A stretch of 64,000 nucleotides of DNA. It comes from Pigmentiphaga sp. Lineage in GTDB: Bacteria > Pseudomonadota > Gammaproteobacteria > Burkholderiales > Burkholderiaceae_B. Position 1 is the stretch's first letter; each line of letters begins with the position of its first letter. A program made the translations under genes and the position numbers. This document shows, one piece after another, positions 16,997-25,158 of the stretch. The notes below the pieces were generated by a model, which had not been told where the DNA came from, ran no database searches, and was given only the letters and a program-made list of their open reading frames with translations. The stretch lies in assembly GCA_023228945.1 (NCBI GenBank), contig JALOAI010000022.1, positions 27,851 through 91,850 of the forward strand, written 5' to 3'.

Positions 16997-17785
16997 ATGG
17001 CTCCCGATTGGTTTTCCCGTTTCGATTTCATCATGGTCGAGCCCAGCCACCCCGGCAATATCGGCTCGGCGGCGCGTGCGCTCAAAACCATGGGCTTTCA
17101 TCGCCTGCTGCTGGTCAATCCGCAGCTTGAAAACGCCGTGAACGACCCCGCCGCCATCGCGTTGGCCAGCGGGGCGGCCGATGTGCTCCAGCGGGCCGAA
17201 GTCTTTCCCACGCTGCGCGAGGCCCTGGCGCGCAGTACGCTGGCCTTCGCCCTCACGGCCCGAGGCCGCGATCTGGGGCCTCCCGCCTGCGATGTCCGGG
17301 AGGCGGCGCTGCTCGCACGCCGGCATCTGGAATCGTTGCCGAACGCCGGCGAGGGCCCGCGCATCGCGCTGGTCCTGGGTACCGAGCGCTCGGGCCTCAC
17401 CAATGCCCACATCGCGCTTTGCCACCGGATCTGCCATATTCCCGCCAACCCCGATTACAGCTCGCTCAATGTGGCTCAGGCGCTGCAGGTGATGGCTTGG
17501 GAAATGCGCTACGCCCTCATCGCCGACCGCATGGCGTCTCCCGCTCCGGGGGGCTACGTGCCACCGATCGCGCCGCCGGCCTCCGGTCAGGCGGTACAAG
17601 CCTTCCTGGAACACTGGCAGCGTGCTCTGGTAGGGGTGCGCTTCCTGGATCCGGAGCATCCCAAGAAACTGATGCCGCGCATGCATCATCTGTTTACCCG
17701 GGTGCAACTGACGCAAGACGAGGTCGATATGATGCGCGGCGTGTGTACCGCGATGCTCAAATGGGCCAGTCCGCCTCGTGAGTAA
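16997..17785 (+). CDS. trmJ: tRNA (cytidine/uridine-32-2'-O)-methyltransferase TrmJ
   Basis: This SPOUT-class methyltransferase uses S-adenosylmethionine to 2'-O-methylate position 32 of tRNA. The N-terminal motif VEPSHPGNIGSAARALKTMG carries the conserved Asn and Arg. The knotted SAM-binding region reads LVLGTERSGLTN, then IPANPDYSSLNVAQA. The C-terminal helical extension is typical of TrmJ rather than TrmL. Length is 262 residues. The frame is open far upstream, but ATG 16997 gives the conserved MAPDWFSRFDFIMVEPSHP start. It is divergent from suhB. Confidence 0.93.
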   Translation: MAPDWFSRFDFIMVEPSHPGNIGSAARALKTMGFHRLLLVNPQLENAVNDPAAIALASGAADVLQRAEVFPTLREALARSTLAFALTARGRDLGPPACDVREAALLARRHLESLPNAGEGPRIALVLGTERSGLTNAHIALCHRICHIPANPDYSSLNVAQALQVMAWEMRYALIADRMASPAPGGYVPPIAPPASGQAVQAFLEHWQRALVGVRFLDPEHPKKLMPRMHHLFTRVQLTQDEVDMMRGVCTAMLKWASPPRE

Positions 17786-17881
17786 GGGGCAGGGGGGGTG
17801 TCGCTTTTCCGACCCGGGCGCGCCATCGCCAGTCGCGTTTCGCGCTGGCCGGAACGGGGCCGCCGTCGGCTCCGCTCGGTA

Positions 17882-18769
17882 TCAGGGAGCTTGCAGATTG
17901 CGCACCAGGGTATGCAGCATCAGGTTGGCGGGCGTGGCGATGCCGTGGGCCTGGCCCCGGCGCACGATGGCGCCATTGAGATAATCGATTTCGGTGGGCT
18001 TGCCCCTGGCCAGATCTTGCGCCGTGGACGAGCGCTGGCCCGGCATGCTGGCGGCGATCCCCTCCACGCTGGGCCAGGGGTCCGCCGGCAGGACGACGCC
18101 TTCGGCCTTGGCTACCGTCAGGCATTCGTCGACCAGCACCTTCACGCTGTCGCGTACGCCGGGAGCGGGCCAGAGTTCGCCGTAAGGCCGCTGCGTGATG
18201 GCCGAAATGGCATTGAAGGCACAATTGAGAATAAGCTTGAACCACAGCGCGCCGACGACGTTATCCGACAGCTCCAGCGGGATGCCGGCGGCCGCGAAAA
18301 CCGCCTGCTCAGCCGCCGTCAGGAGGCCTGGCGGCACGACCAGCTCACCTCGACCGTGATGGACGACATGCCCCGGCCCGGCCATTTCGGTGGCAACGTA
18401 CACCACCGCGGGCGCCACGGTTTGCGGCAGGATCGCTTGCAGCGTATCGAGGTTGTCCACCCCGTTCTGCAGGCTGAGGATGCGGGTCGCACCGGCCAGG
18501 TGGGGCGCCATGGCGTGCGCGGCCGCCGCGGTGTCGAGGGACTTCACGCAGCAAAGCACCAGATCGGCTCCGGCCACCGCCGCCGCCTCGGTGCTGGCCC
18601 GCAGCGGCACCAGCGCATCAAAGGCCTGCGATTGCAGGCGCAGCCCTTGCCGATCGATGGCGTCGACGTGGGCGGGCCGGCCGATCAGCATCACGTCGCA
18701 GCCCTGGCGCGCCAGCATGCCGCCGTAGTAGCATCCGACCGACCCCGCTCCCATGATCGCGATTTTCAT
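17882..18769 (-). CDS. panE: 2-dehydropantoate 2-reductase (ketopantoate reductase)
   Basis: It reduces ketopantoate to pantoate with NADPH for pantothenate and coenzyme A synthesis. The N-terminus is the Rossmann motif GAGSVGCYYGG. The middle has LCCVKSLDT and LSLQNGVDN, and the catalytic Lys lies in NVVGALWFKLILNCAFN. The acidic substrate-binding segment is EIDYLNGAIVRRG. The 295-residue length is normal. A copy of the 79-bp dispersed repeat sits directly upstream. Family members are often mis-specific, so another 2-oxoacid substrate remains possible. Confidence 0.9.
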   Translation of the reverse strand: MKIAIMGAGSVGCYYGGMLARQGCDVMLIGRPAHVDAIDRQGLRLQSQAFDALVPLRASTEAAAVAGADLVLCCVKSLDTAAAAHAMAPHLAGATRILSLQNGVDNLDTLQAILPQTVAPAVVYVATEMAGPGHVVHHGRGELVVPPGLLTAAEQAVFAAAGIPLELSDNVVGALWFKLILNCAFNAISAITQRPYGELWPAPGVRDSVKVLVDECLTVAKAEGVVLPADPWPSVEGIAASMPGQRSSTAQDLARGKPTEIDYLNGAIVRRGQAHGIATPANLMLHTLVRNLQAP

Positions 18770-18828
18770 CCTGTGCCGCTCCCTATTCCAGATGTCCGCG
18801 ATTGTAGGGCGGCCCGGCGGCAAAAGAT

Positions 18829-18908
18829 GCCCCCACGCTTGCCGCTGGGCGGCGGCGCTGCCCCCCGGGGGGGCTTTTTTGCCTTGGGGCGGCCCGGCGG
18901 CAAAAAAA
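18829..18908. repeat. Dispersed 79-bp repeat, single copy (locus 2)
   Basis: One full unit from GCCCCCACGCTTGCC to the final A-run, preceded at 18809-18826 by an extra copy of the GGCGGCCCGGCGG module. It lies between divergent genes (panE and the cysteine-cluster protein), where a terminator is not expected. Same orientation as loci 1 and 3. Confidence 0.93.
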
Positions 18909-18973
18909 TGGCGTAGTGGCCCGCCAGGCCGGTGGCGGCCACGCAATTGTTGTTCCTGTGGAGTGTCGTGCCC

Positions 18974-19330
18974 ATGATTTGTCGTCCGGATTGCGGGGCG
19001 TGCTGCATCGCCCCTTCCATTTCCAGCCCGATCCCGGGCATGCCATTCGGCAAGGCGGCCGGCGAGAGGTGCGTGCAACTGGACGAGAACGAACGCTGCC
19101 GCCTCTTCGGCCGGCCCGAGCGGCCGCAAGTCTGTGGCTCATTGCAGCCCGAGGCGGCGATGTGCGGCGATAGCCGCGAAGCGGCGATGCACTGGCTGAT
19201 CCAGCTGGAGCTTGAAACGCAGCCGGTTGGCGACGCTCGGCCCATGCCGGGGCCCGCCCATGCAAAGCCGCCATCCGGCCGCGGCCTGGCGGTTTCCGGA
19301 TGGCGGCGTCAGAACCTTCCCGCGAGGTGA
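18974..19330 (+). CDS. YkgJ-family cysteine-cluster protein (putative metal-cluster binding)
   Basis: This small protein begins with the UPF0153/YkgJ cysteine pattern MICRPDCGACC, then further conserved cysteines in GERCVQLDENERCRLF, PQVCGS and AMCGDS. Family members are annotated as zinc or iron-sulfur binding without proven function. The typical family domain ends around residue 85 (WLIQLELE). The remaining 30 or so residues may be a loose tail. ATG 18974 was chosen because GGAG precedes it by ten bases and it places the first Cys at residue 3. It ends five bases before the next gene. Confidence 0.8.
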   Translation: MICRPDCGACCIAPSISSPIPGMPFGKAAGERCVQLDENERCRLFGRPERPQVCGSLQPEAAMCGDSREAAMHWLIQLELETQPVGDARPMPGPAHAKPPSGRGLAVSGWRRQNLPAR

Positions 19331-19335
19331 ACCGA

Positions 19336-19803
19336 ATGCGGCATCCTTATCTGCGCCGGCTGCTGATGGCGGCGGTGTTCGCGAGTGCGTTGGCAAGCCC
19401 GGCGATGGGGCAGGCCCCAATAGACCCGGCGCTGGAGAGCGGCGTGCGCGACATGCTGGACGCCAGTGCCCGGGCCTGGTGGGCCGGAGATCTCGATGCG
19501 TTCATGAAGGTATATGTGGAAGCGCCCCAGACGCGCTATCGCAGCCAGGGCCGCGACGTGCTGGGGCATGCCGCGATCCGCGAAATGTATGCCGGCCGGT
19601 TCGGCGGCATCCCGGGGCAGCTCGGGCGCTTGAGTTTCGATGTGCTGGAACTCCGGCCATTAGGAGCCGAGCATGCCCTGCTGGTGGGCCGCTACCATCT
19701 CCAGCCGCCCCAGGCCGAGGCCGACCCGGCCACCGGGCAGGTGACGCTGATCCTGCGCCGCATGGGCGGTCAATGGCGGATCGAAGTCGATCACACCTCC
19801 TGA
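19336..19803 (+). CDS. Exported SnoaL-like/DUF4440-type protein
   Basis: Residues 1-26 are a signal peptide (RRLLMAAVFASALASPAMGQA). The mature 130-residue domain has the cone-like SnoaL/NTF2 pattern: DMLDASARAWWAGDLDAFM, an AIREMYAGRF helix, LLVGRYHLQ and a final strand LILRRMGGQWRIEVDHTS. DUF4440 proteins of this layout are common in proteobacterial periplasms and mostly uncharacterised. It follows the cysteine-cluster gene by five bases, so they may be co-transcribed, and it ends where the 75-bp repeat array begins. Confidence 0.78.
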   Translation: MRHPYLRRLLMAAVFASALASPAMGQAPIDPALESGVRDMLDASARAWWAGDLDAFMKVYVEAPQTRYRSQGRDVLGHAAIREMYAGRFGGIPGQLGRLSFDVLELRPLGAEHALLVGRYHLQPPQAEADPATGQVTLILRRMGGQWRIEVDHTS

Positions 19804-19825
19804 CGCTGCGTTCGCCCAAGCGCAA

Positions 19826-20170
19826 CTCCCTCCCCGAGGGAGGATTCGTGCTTGGGGCGGCCCGGCGCACCGAATGGCCTGCCCTCCAGTCGCTTCGCGA
19901 CTTCCTCCCCAAGGGAGGGTTCGCGCTTGAGGCGGCTCGGCGCGCTGCAGGGACTACCCTCCGGTCGCTTCGCGACTTCCTCCCCGAGGGAGGGTTCGCG
20001 CTTGAGGCGGCTCGGCGCGCTGCAGGGACTACCCTCCGGTCGCTTCGCGACTTCCTCCCCGAGGGAGGGTTCGCGCTTGAGGCGGCTCGGCGCGCTGCAG
20101 GGACTACCCTCCAGTCGCTTCGCGACTTCCTCCCCAAGGGAGGGTTCGCGCTTGAGGCGGCTCGGCGCGC
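19826..20170. repeat. 75-bp tandem repeat array between convergent genes
   Basis: Unit starts fall at 19826, 19901, 19976, 20051 and 20126, exactly 75 bp apart; the last unit is cut at 20170. The first copy is diverged; the rest are nearly identical. Each unit contains CCTCCC-cga/caa-GGGAGG, TCGC-ttc-GCGA and GAGGCGGCTCGGCGCG. The period equals 25 codons, so several frames stay open and create false proteins on both strands. It fills the whole gap between the stops of the SnoaL-like gene (19803) and the solenoid gene (20171). Confidence 0.96.
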
Positions 20171-21043
20171 TCACGCCACTGCCGGGCCGCTCCAACAGCC
20201 GCTGAGCAGCCCTTCGGGGAGGTTCTGGGCGCGTACCAGCGCGCAGCTGTCCCAGGCATGGCGCGGCACGGCCAGGCCGGCGTAGATACCGTAGTCGCCG
20301 CCCGCCTGGATGGTGCCTCCCGCCTGGAGGCTCTCGCCGGCGCGGATTGATCCCGCCGCCGCCATGCTGCCGCCGACCCGGATGCCCCAGGCGGCGTTCA
20401 GGTGATCCTCGCACCGCAGGTCGCCTTGGACGGCTATGCCGTGGCCGGTGGTAACGGTACCCGCCGCGCGCAGCTCACCGCCCACCTGCAAGCCCTGGCC
20501 GCAGTCGATCGCGGCGGCCGCCACGAGATCGTGGCCTACCGTCAGATCGCTGCCGATGCGCACTTGGGCCGAGGCTTGGAGTTCCCAGCCGATACGGGCA
20601 AAACCGCCAACCGTCAGAGCGCCGGCGACGTCGGCGTTCCAGGCGACGCGCAAGTCGCCGCCCGCACGCACTTCGCCCTCGGCGCGCAGGCCCGCTCCCA
20701 CCCGAAGATCCTCGCCGGCGATGATCGTCTGGCCCGCGCGCAGGCTGCCGCCGACGTGCAAGTGCCGGCCGGTGCGCACGCGGTCGGAGACGTCCACGTT
20801 GCCAGCCACTTCCACGGTGCCGGCAAACACCAGGGCGGTGGCTTCGAGGTGATCCAGCCGCAGGACGGCATCGGTGGGGCCGAACTGGTCGAGCAGCCAG
20901 AAGGCATCGTCGACCCGCCCATCCTCGACCAGGGCGTCGAGCAATTCTTGATAATTGCCGCCCTGCTGGTAATGGCGTAGAAACCAGCGGAAGCCGTCGG
21001 CGCAGGGGCTCTTGGCTTTAACGAATTGTTTGGTGAGATCCAT
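20171..21043 (-). CDS. Hexapeptide-repeat beta-solenoid protein, bactofilin-like
   Basis: No named family is certain. Residues 1-70 are helical and charged (MDLTKQFVKAKSPCADGFRW, then a TPR-like or death-fold-like helix pair with YQELLDALVEDGRVDDAFWL). From about residue 72 to 245 the chain is an unbroken run of about 28 hexads of the form G-x-x-L-x-V/A, for example GEDLRV, GAGLRA, GGDLRV, GSDLTV, GQGLQV, GESLQA. This implies a beta-helix of roughly nine coils, as in bactofilins or left-handed beta-helix proteins. The last 45 residues hold YGIYAGLAV and two Cys. There is no signal peptide. A structural or scaffold role is inference. It is convergent with the SnoaL-like gene. Confidence 0.7.
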   Translation of the reverse strand: MDLTKQFVKAKSPCADGFRWFLRHYQQGGNYQELLDALVEDGRVDDAFWLLDQFGPTDAVLRLDHLEATALVFAGTVEVAGNVDVSDRVRTGRHLHVGGSLRAGQTIIAGEDLRVGAGLRAEGEVRAGGDLRVAWNADVAGALTVGGFARIGWELQASAQVRIGSDLTVGHDLVAAAAIDCGQGLQVGGELRAAGTVTTGHGIAVQGDLRCEDHLNAAWGIRVGGSMAAAGSIRAGESLQAGGTIQAGGDYGIYAGLAVPRHAWDSCALVRAQNLPEGLLSGCWSGPAVA

Positions 21044-21618
21044 GGTGCGATCCGGAAAGGCGAAACAAAAAGCCAGGCCGGGCGCTACATGGCGTTATGA
21101 CAACGCGCTTGAGCGCAAGGGCCACTGCCCGGAACGGGAGTGGCAAGCGGAATCACCCTAGAAATCGGAAACGGGAGCTGCCTGGCCGCATGGTAGACGG
21201 GATGCTCGAAGCATCCGTGACCTGTTGGCGCCGTGCGGGGGTCAGCGATTGCCGACCGCGTCCCGCACGGCCGGGCCAAGCACGGCCCGCGGGCCCGAGG
21301 CGGGGGCCAGGGGAGGCGTGTGGCGTGCCCCTAGCGCGGCGCGCACGCGCGCCACCGGGCCGATCGAGGCGATCGGCCGGCAGGGCGAGACATGGCGGGG
21401 CTGCGGAGAGGGCATGCGGTGGTAGGAAAAATTCGGTTGACGCCCGGGATTGTAGCCCTTAAGCGGATGCAAAAGCGCCGGGCGAGAAAGCGGTGGCGGC
21501 AAGCCGTCTCCGGGCGCGTGCGCGGCGGCACGGCGGTCGGCCGGGGCCTTGGCCAGCCGCCGGAGAGCGCGGCCGCGCCAGGGCGGGATCATCGGCAAGG
21601 CTTCTTGGCGCGAGAGGC
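21044..21618. other. 575-bp stretch without a supported gene
   Basis: It separates the solenoid gene start from the lpxH end. It holds a 7-bp hairpin GGATGCT-cga-AGCATCC (21200-21216) and a GCGC-TTGA-GCGC element (21108-21119). Frames are open on both strands but have no ribosome site or recognisable composition. A 49-residue minus frame ending at 21242 is the least implausible one, and I do not recognise it. The promoter of the solenoid gene should lie in the first 100 bases. Confidence 0.5.
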
Positions 21619-22395
21619 TCAGGCCGTGAGGTCGTTCAGGGCGAGGCCGTCGCGGTCGAGATGGAGCCAGCCGCCGCGCCCCGGCGCCTGTTCGAGATCC
21701 CAGTCGGGCAGCACCCAGCGTTCGGCAGGCTTGCCATCGAGCAAGAAGGTGTGCCGGGCGGGCCTGTGGGTATGGCCGTGCAGCAGTCGACTGACGCCAT
21801 GGCGGCGCATCATGGCACAGACGGCGTCGGGGTTCACGTCCATGATCTCCAGGCTCTTGCCGGCCTTGCCCGATTCGCTTTGCGCCCGCAGCTGCCGGGC
21901 CAGTTCCATACGCTCGGGCAGCGGCTTGGCCATCATGCCCGCTTGCCACTGCGGATCGCGCACGATCTGGCGCATCTGCTGGTAGGCAAGGTCGTCGGTA
22001 CAGAGTTCGTCGCCATGCAGCAGCAGCACGCGGCCGATATCGGTGTCGAGCAGAGCCTGCTCGGGCAGCAGGCGGGCGCCGATGGCCTGCGCCAGTTGCG
22101 CGCCCATCATGAAGTCGCGATTGCCATGCCCCAGCCAGAGGTCGGTACGGGCGCCGGCCCGGGCCATGGCCTCGACCACGGCGCGCAGCCAGGGCGGCGC
22201 CACCGCCAGGGCATCGTCGCCCACCCAGGCATCGAAGATGTCGCCCGGCAGCAGGATGTGCTCGGCCTGTTGCGACGCCTCCAGCAGCCAGGCGCCGAAA
22301 GCCTCGGCGGTGGCCGGCGTCTGTTCCTGCAGGTGCAGATCGGACGCCAGCCAGATCGTGCCCGGCAGCGCGATGGGTTGCGCGGCGGCCGGCAT
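21619..22395 (-). CDS. lpxH: UDP-2,3-diacylglucosamine pyrophosphatase LpxH
   Basis: This peripheral inner-membrane calcineurin-fold enzyme cleaves UDP-2,3-diacylglucosamine to lipid X and UMP in lipid A synthesis. Metal and substrate motifs are all present: ASDLHL, GDIFDAWVGDD, GHGNRDF, LLHGDELCTDD and HGHTHRP. Length is 258 residues, slightly longer than the E. coli enzyme because of an N-terminal stretch. The ATG overlaps the ppiA stop by one base (TGATG); a GTG one codon upstream overlaps by four, so the exact start is undecided. Confidence 0.95.
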   Translation of the reverse strand: MPAAAQPIALPGTIWLASDLHLQEQTPATAEAFGAWLLEASQQAEHILLPGDIFDAWVGDDALAVAPPWLRAVVEAMARAGARTDLWLGHGNRDFMMGAQLAQAIGARLLPEQALLDTDIGRVLLLHGDELCTDDLAYQQMRQIVRDPQWQAGMMAKPLPERMELARQLRAQSESGKAGKSLEIMDVNPDAVCAMMRRHGVSRLLHGHTHRPARHTFLLDGKPAERWVLPDWDLEQAPGRGGWLHLDRDGLALNDLTA

Positions 22396-23006
22396 CACTG
22401 TGCCAGGACTTCGGCCTTGGTGATCACCACGTCGTCGACCGGGACGTCCTGGTGGCCGCCCTTGCTGCCCGTGGGCAGGCCCTTGATCTTGTCGACCGTC
22501 TCGGTGCCTTCGACCACCTTGCCGAATACCGCATAGCCCCAGCCGCGCGGATTGGGCGCGGTGAAGTTGAGGAAGTCGTTGTCGGTGACGTTGATGAAGA
22601 ACTGCGCGGTGGCCGAATGCGGATCGTTGGTGCGCGCCATGGCCAGCGTGTACTTGTCGTTCTTCAGGCCGTTGGCGGCTTCGTTGTCGATCGGTGCCTT
22701 GGTTTTTTTCTGCTTCATGCCGGGCTCGAAGCCGCCGCCCTGAACCATGAAATTGCCGATCACGCGGTGGAAGATGGTGCCGTCGTAGAAGCCGTCCTGG
22801 ACGTAGCCGAGGAAGTTCTGCACGGTATTGGGCGCTTTGGCGGCGTCGAGTTCGATGACGAAGTCGCCTTCGGTGGTTTGCATCTTGACGCGAGGATTCA
22901 TGGCATTACCTTCAGGAGAAGTGGCGGCTGCCGCGCTGGTGGCGGCGGCCAGGGAAAAGACCGCGCTGGCACAGAGCAGCAGGGCGGGACGGAGCAGACG
23001 GTTCAT
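22395..23006 (-). CDS. ppiA: Periplasmic peptidyl-prolyl cis-trans isomerase (cyclophilin)
   Basis: A signal peptide (LLRPALLLCASAVFSLAAATSAAAA) precedes a bacterial cyclophilin domain with YDGTIFHRVIGNFMVQGGGF, ATAQFFINVTDND and WGYAVFGKVVEG. The catalytic Arg lies in FHRV. It should speed proline isomerisation in periplasmic folding. Start 23006 overlaps the stop of the TPR gene (ATGA). An internal ATG at 22901 (MNPRVKMQTTEGDF) is preceded by GAAGG and would make a cytoplasmic cyclophilin of 168 residues, the size of PpiB. It is coupled to lpxH downstream. Confidence 0.92.
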   Translation of the reverse strand: MNRLLRPALLLCASAVFSLAAATSAAAATSPEGNAMNPRVKMQTTEGDFVIELDAAKAPNTVQNFLGYVQDGFYDGTIFHRVIGNFMVQGGGFEPGMKQKKTKAPIDNEAANGLKNDKYTLAMARTNDPHSATAQFFINVTDNDFLNFTAPNPRGWGYAVFGKVVEGTETVDKIKGLPTGSKGGHQDVPVDDVVITKAEVLAQ

Positions 23007-23665
23007 GGAGTTTGCGTTCCGGGACTGAGAATCGAATCGAGGTGACGGACTTGCGTGGCCGCGCCGCTCATGCCGAGTTCGGCGGCACGCTGGTAGGCGG
23101 CGCGAGCCTGCAGCAGCAGCACATCGCCCAGGTTCGCCTGGGCCGCGGGGTAGTCGGGCCAGGTGCGCAGCGCCATGTGCAAGGCGTCGGCGGCGGGCTC
23201 GAGCCGGTTTTGTGAGACCAGGAGCACGGCGAGGTTGTTCCAGGGCTCGGGCAATTCGGGAAAATCGATCGTCATTTGCCGATAGACACCGGCGGCATCG
23301 TCGATCCGGCCGAGCGCGGCCAGCGCCCGGGCGCGGAGAAACACCAGGCGTACGTCGGTGCCGCTGATCGTGCTGGCCTTGCGTTCGGCCAGTCGGCGAT
23401 CGATTTCGGCCAGCGCCCCGGCGGCGTCGCCCTGATCGATCTGGCGCTCGAGGCGTTCGGCCGCCTGGGTGGAGCTTTCCGGCAGCCGGGTGTCGACGGA
23501 GGGTCGCAAGGCGTCGAGCGCGTTGCGCAGCCACGGCCAGCCATAAGGAGGGTCGTCGGCCGCGGCGGCGGGCGCGCCGGCCAGGCCCAGTGCGGCCGCC
23601 AACAGCAGGGCGGGCGCGCTGCGCCGCCCGAAGCGGCGCGAAGCGGAGGAAGGAGAGGAAGGCAT
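23003..23665 (-). CDS. Exported TPR-repeat protein
   Basis: The 220-residue protein has a signal peptide (LLLAAALGLAGAPAAAA) and three tetratricopeptide-like helix pairs: AERLERQIDQGDAAGALAEI, LFLRARALAALGRIDDAAGVY (first letter aside), PEPWNNLAVLLVSQNRLEPA and PAAQANLGDVLLLQARAAYQ. Betaproteobacterial cysS loci often carry this gene divergent from cysS, next to cyclophilin genes. Its partner is unknown; periplasmic scaffold is inference. It ends with ATGA overlap into ppiA. Confidence 0.85.
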   Translation of the reverse strand: MPSSPSSASRRFGRRSAPALLLAAALGLAGAPAAAADDPPYGWPWLRNALDALRPSVDTRLPESSTQAAERLERQIDQGDAAGALAEIDRRLAERKASTISGTDVRLVFLRARALAALGRIDDAAGVYRQMTIDFPELPEPWNNLAVLLVSQNRLEPAADALHMALRTWPDYPAAQANLGDVLLLQARAAYQRAAELGMSGAATQVRHLDSILSPGTQTP

Positions 23666-23772
23666 CGGCGCGGGAAGCTGGCTTGCTATACTAAAAGATT
23701 GAACTCCGAACGTCGGGATTTTAGCCCGATCAACGCCTCGGGGCGCTCGGGCGCCCGTTCCGCGCCATTCCC

Positions 23773-25158
23773 ATGCTCGCCATCTACAATACGCTTGCCC
23801 GCGGCAAGCAACCGCTGCAGCCTGTCGAACCCGGTCACGTGCGCATGTATGTCTGCGGCGTCACGGTCTACGACTATTGCCATCTGGGGCATGCGCGCAT
23901 GCTGGTGGGCTTCGACGTCGTCGCCCGCTGGCTGCGCCAGCGCGGCTATCGGGTCACCTACGTTCGCAACATCACCGATATCGACGACAAAATCATTCGG
24001 CGCGCCGTCGAATCCAATCGTCCGATCGGCGAGCTCACCGATTACTTCATCGAGGCCATGCACGCCGACGAAGCCCGGCTGGGCGTTTTGCCGCCGGATG
24101 CCGAGCCGCGCGCCACGCAGCACGTGGCCAGCATGCTCGACATCATCGGCCGCCTGGAACAAAAAGGCCTGGCCTATCGGGCGGACGATGGCGACGTCAA
24201 CTACGCTGTGCGCCGCTTTCCCGGTTACGGCAAGTTGTCGGGCAAGTCGCTCGACGATCTGCGGGCCGGCGAGCGCGTCGAAGTCGCCGCCGGAAAACGC
24301 GATCCGCTCGACTTCGTGCTCTGGAAGGCCGCCAAACCAACCGAACCGGCCGAATCGCGCTGGGCCTCCCCGTTCGGCGAAGGCCGCCCGGGCTGGCATA
24401 TCGAATGCTCGGCCATGAGCCGCGATCTCCTCGGCCTGCCGCTCGATATCCATGGTGGCGGCCCCGATCTGAAGTTCCCGCACCACGAGAACGAGATCGC
24501 GCAAAGCGAAGGCGCGTTTGGCGGCTCGCTGGCCAATATCTGGATGCATTGCGGCCCGTTGCTGGTGGATGCCGAGAAGATGTCCAAATCGTTGGGCAAC
24601 TTCCTCACCATTCGCGAGGCCTGCGAGCGCCATCGGCCGGAGTCGGTGCGCTTTTTCATCGTGCGCAACCATTACCGCAGCCCGCAGAATTTCGCCGACG
24701 CCAACCTCGAAGACGCCGACCACGCGCTGGCGCGCCTTTACACCACCCTCAAGGAAGTACCGCCCGACGAACTCGGCGTGGATTGGAACGAGCCGCATGC
24801 CCAGGCATTTGCCGCCGCGATGGACGACGACTTCAATACACCCGAGGCGGTGGCGCAATTGTTCGAGCTGGCCGGCGCCGCCCATCGCTCGCGCTCGCCG
24901 CGGCTGTCGGCGCAGTTGCGCGGTCTGGCCGCGCATCTCGGCTTGCTGCAACAGATGCCCGAAACCTTCCTGCGCGATCTCACCGGCATGGCCGGCGCCT
25001 TGAGCGCCGAACAAATCGAAGCGCACATCGCCAGCCGGGCCGAAGCCAAGGGCGCCCGCGACTTCGCGCGTGCCGACGCCATCCGGGCCGAACTACTGGC
25101 GGCTGGCATCATGCTCGAAGACCGTCCCGGCGGCCTCACCGAGTGGCGGCGCGCCTGA
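23773..25158 (+). CDS. cysS: Cysteinyl-tRNA synthetase
   Basis: This class I synthetase charges tRNA-Cys. Diagnostic residues are the zinc-site YVCGVTVYDYCHLGHARM carrying the HIGH-like motif, GWHIECSAMS, HGGGPDLKFPHHENE and the KMSKS loop EKMSKSLGNF. Length is 461 residues, normal. It is divergent from the TPR gene. Its stop overlaps the next ATG by one base (TGATG), beginning a run of coupled genes. Confidence 0.98.
   Translation: MLAIYNTLARGKQPLQPVEPGHVRMYVCGVTVYDYCHLGHARMLVGFDVVARWLRQRGYRVTYVRNITDIDDKIIRRAVESNRPIGELTDYFIEAMHADEARLGVLPPDAEPRATQHVASMLDIIGRLEQKGLAYRADDGDVNYAVRRFPGYGKLSGKSLDDLRAGERVEVAAGKRDPLDFVLWKAAKPTEPAESRWASPFGEGRPGWHIECSAMSRDLLGLPLDIHGGGPDLKFPHHENEIAQSEGAFGGSLANIWMHCGPLLVDAEKMSKSLGNFLTIREACERHRPESVRFFIVRNHYRSPQNFADANLEDADHALARLYTTLKEVPPDELGVDWNEPHAQAFAAAMDDDFNTPEAVAQLFELAGAAHRSRSPRLSAQLRGLAAHLGLLQQMPETFLRDLTGMAGALSAEQIEAHIASRAEAKGARDFARADAIRAELLAAGIMLEDRPGGLTEWRRA

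Noticed and set aside
19826..20170. CRISPR array
   Set aside because: The repeats are head to tail without unique spacers and there are no cas genes.
19852..20205. Apparent 25-residue-repeat proteins in the tandem array, on both strands
   Set aside because: The 75-bp period is divisible by three and stop-free, so open frames arise automatically in several phases; none has a start signal.
21242..21949. Minus-strand frame running from inside lpxH into the 21-kb gap
   Set aside because: Its N-terminal two thirds overlap lpxH in another frame; only the last 49 codons are outside, with no start signal or recognisable motif.
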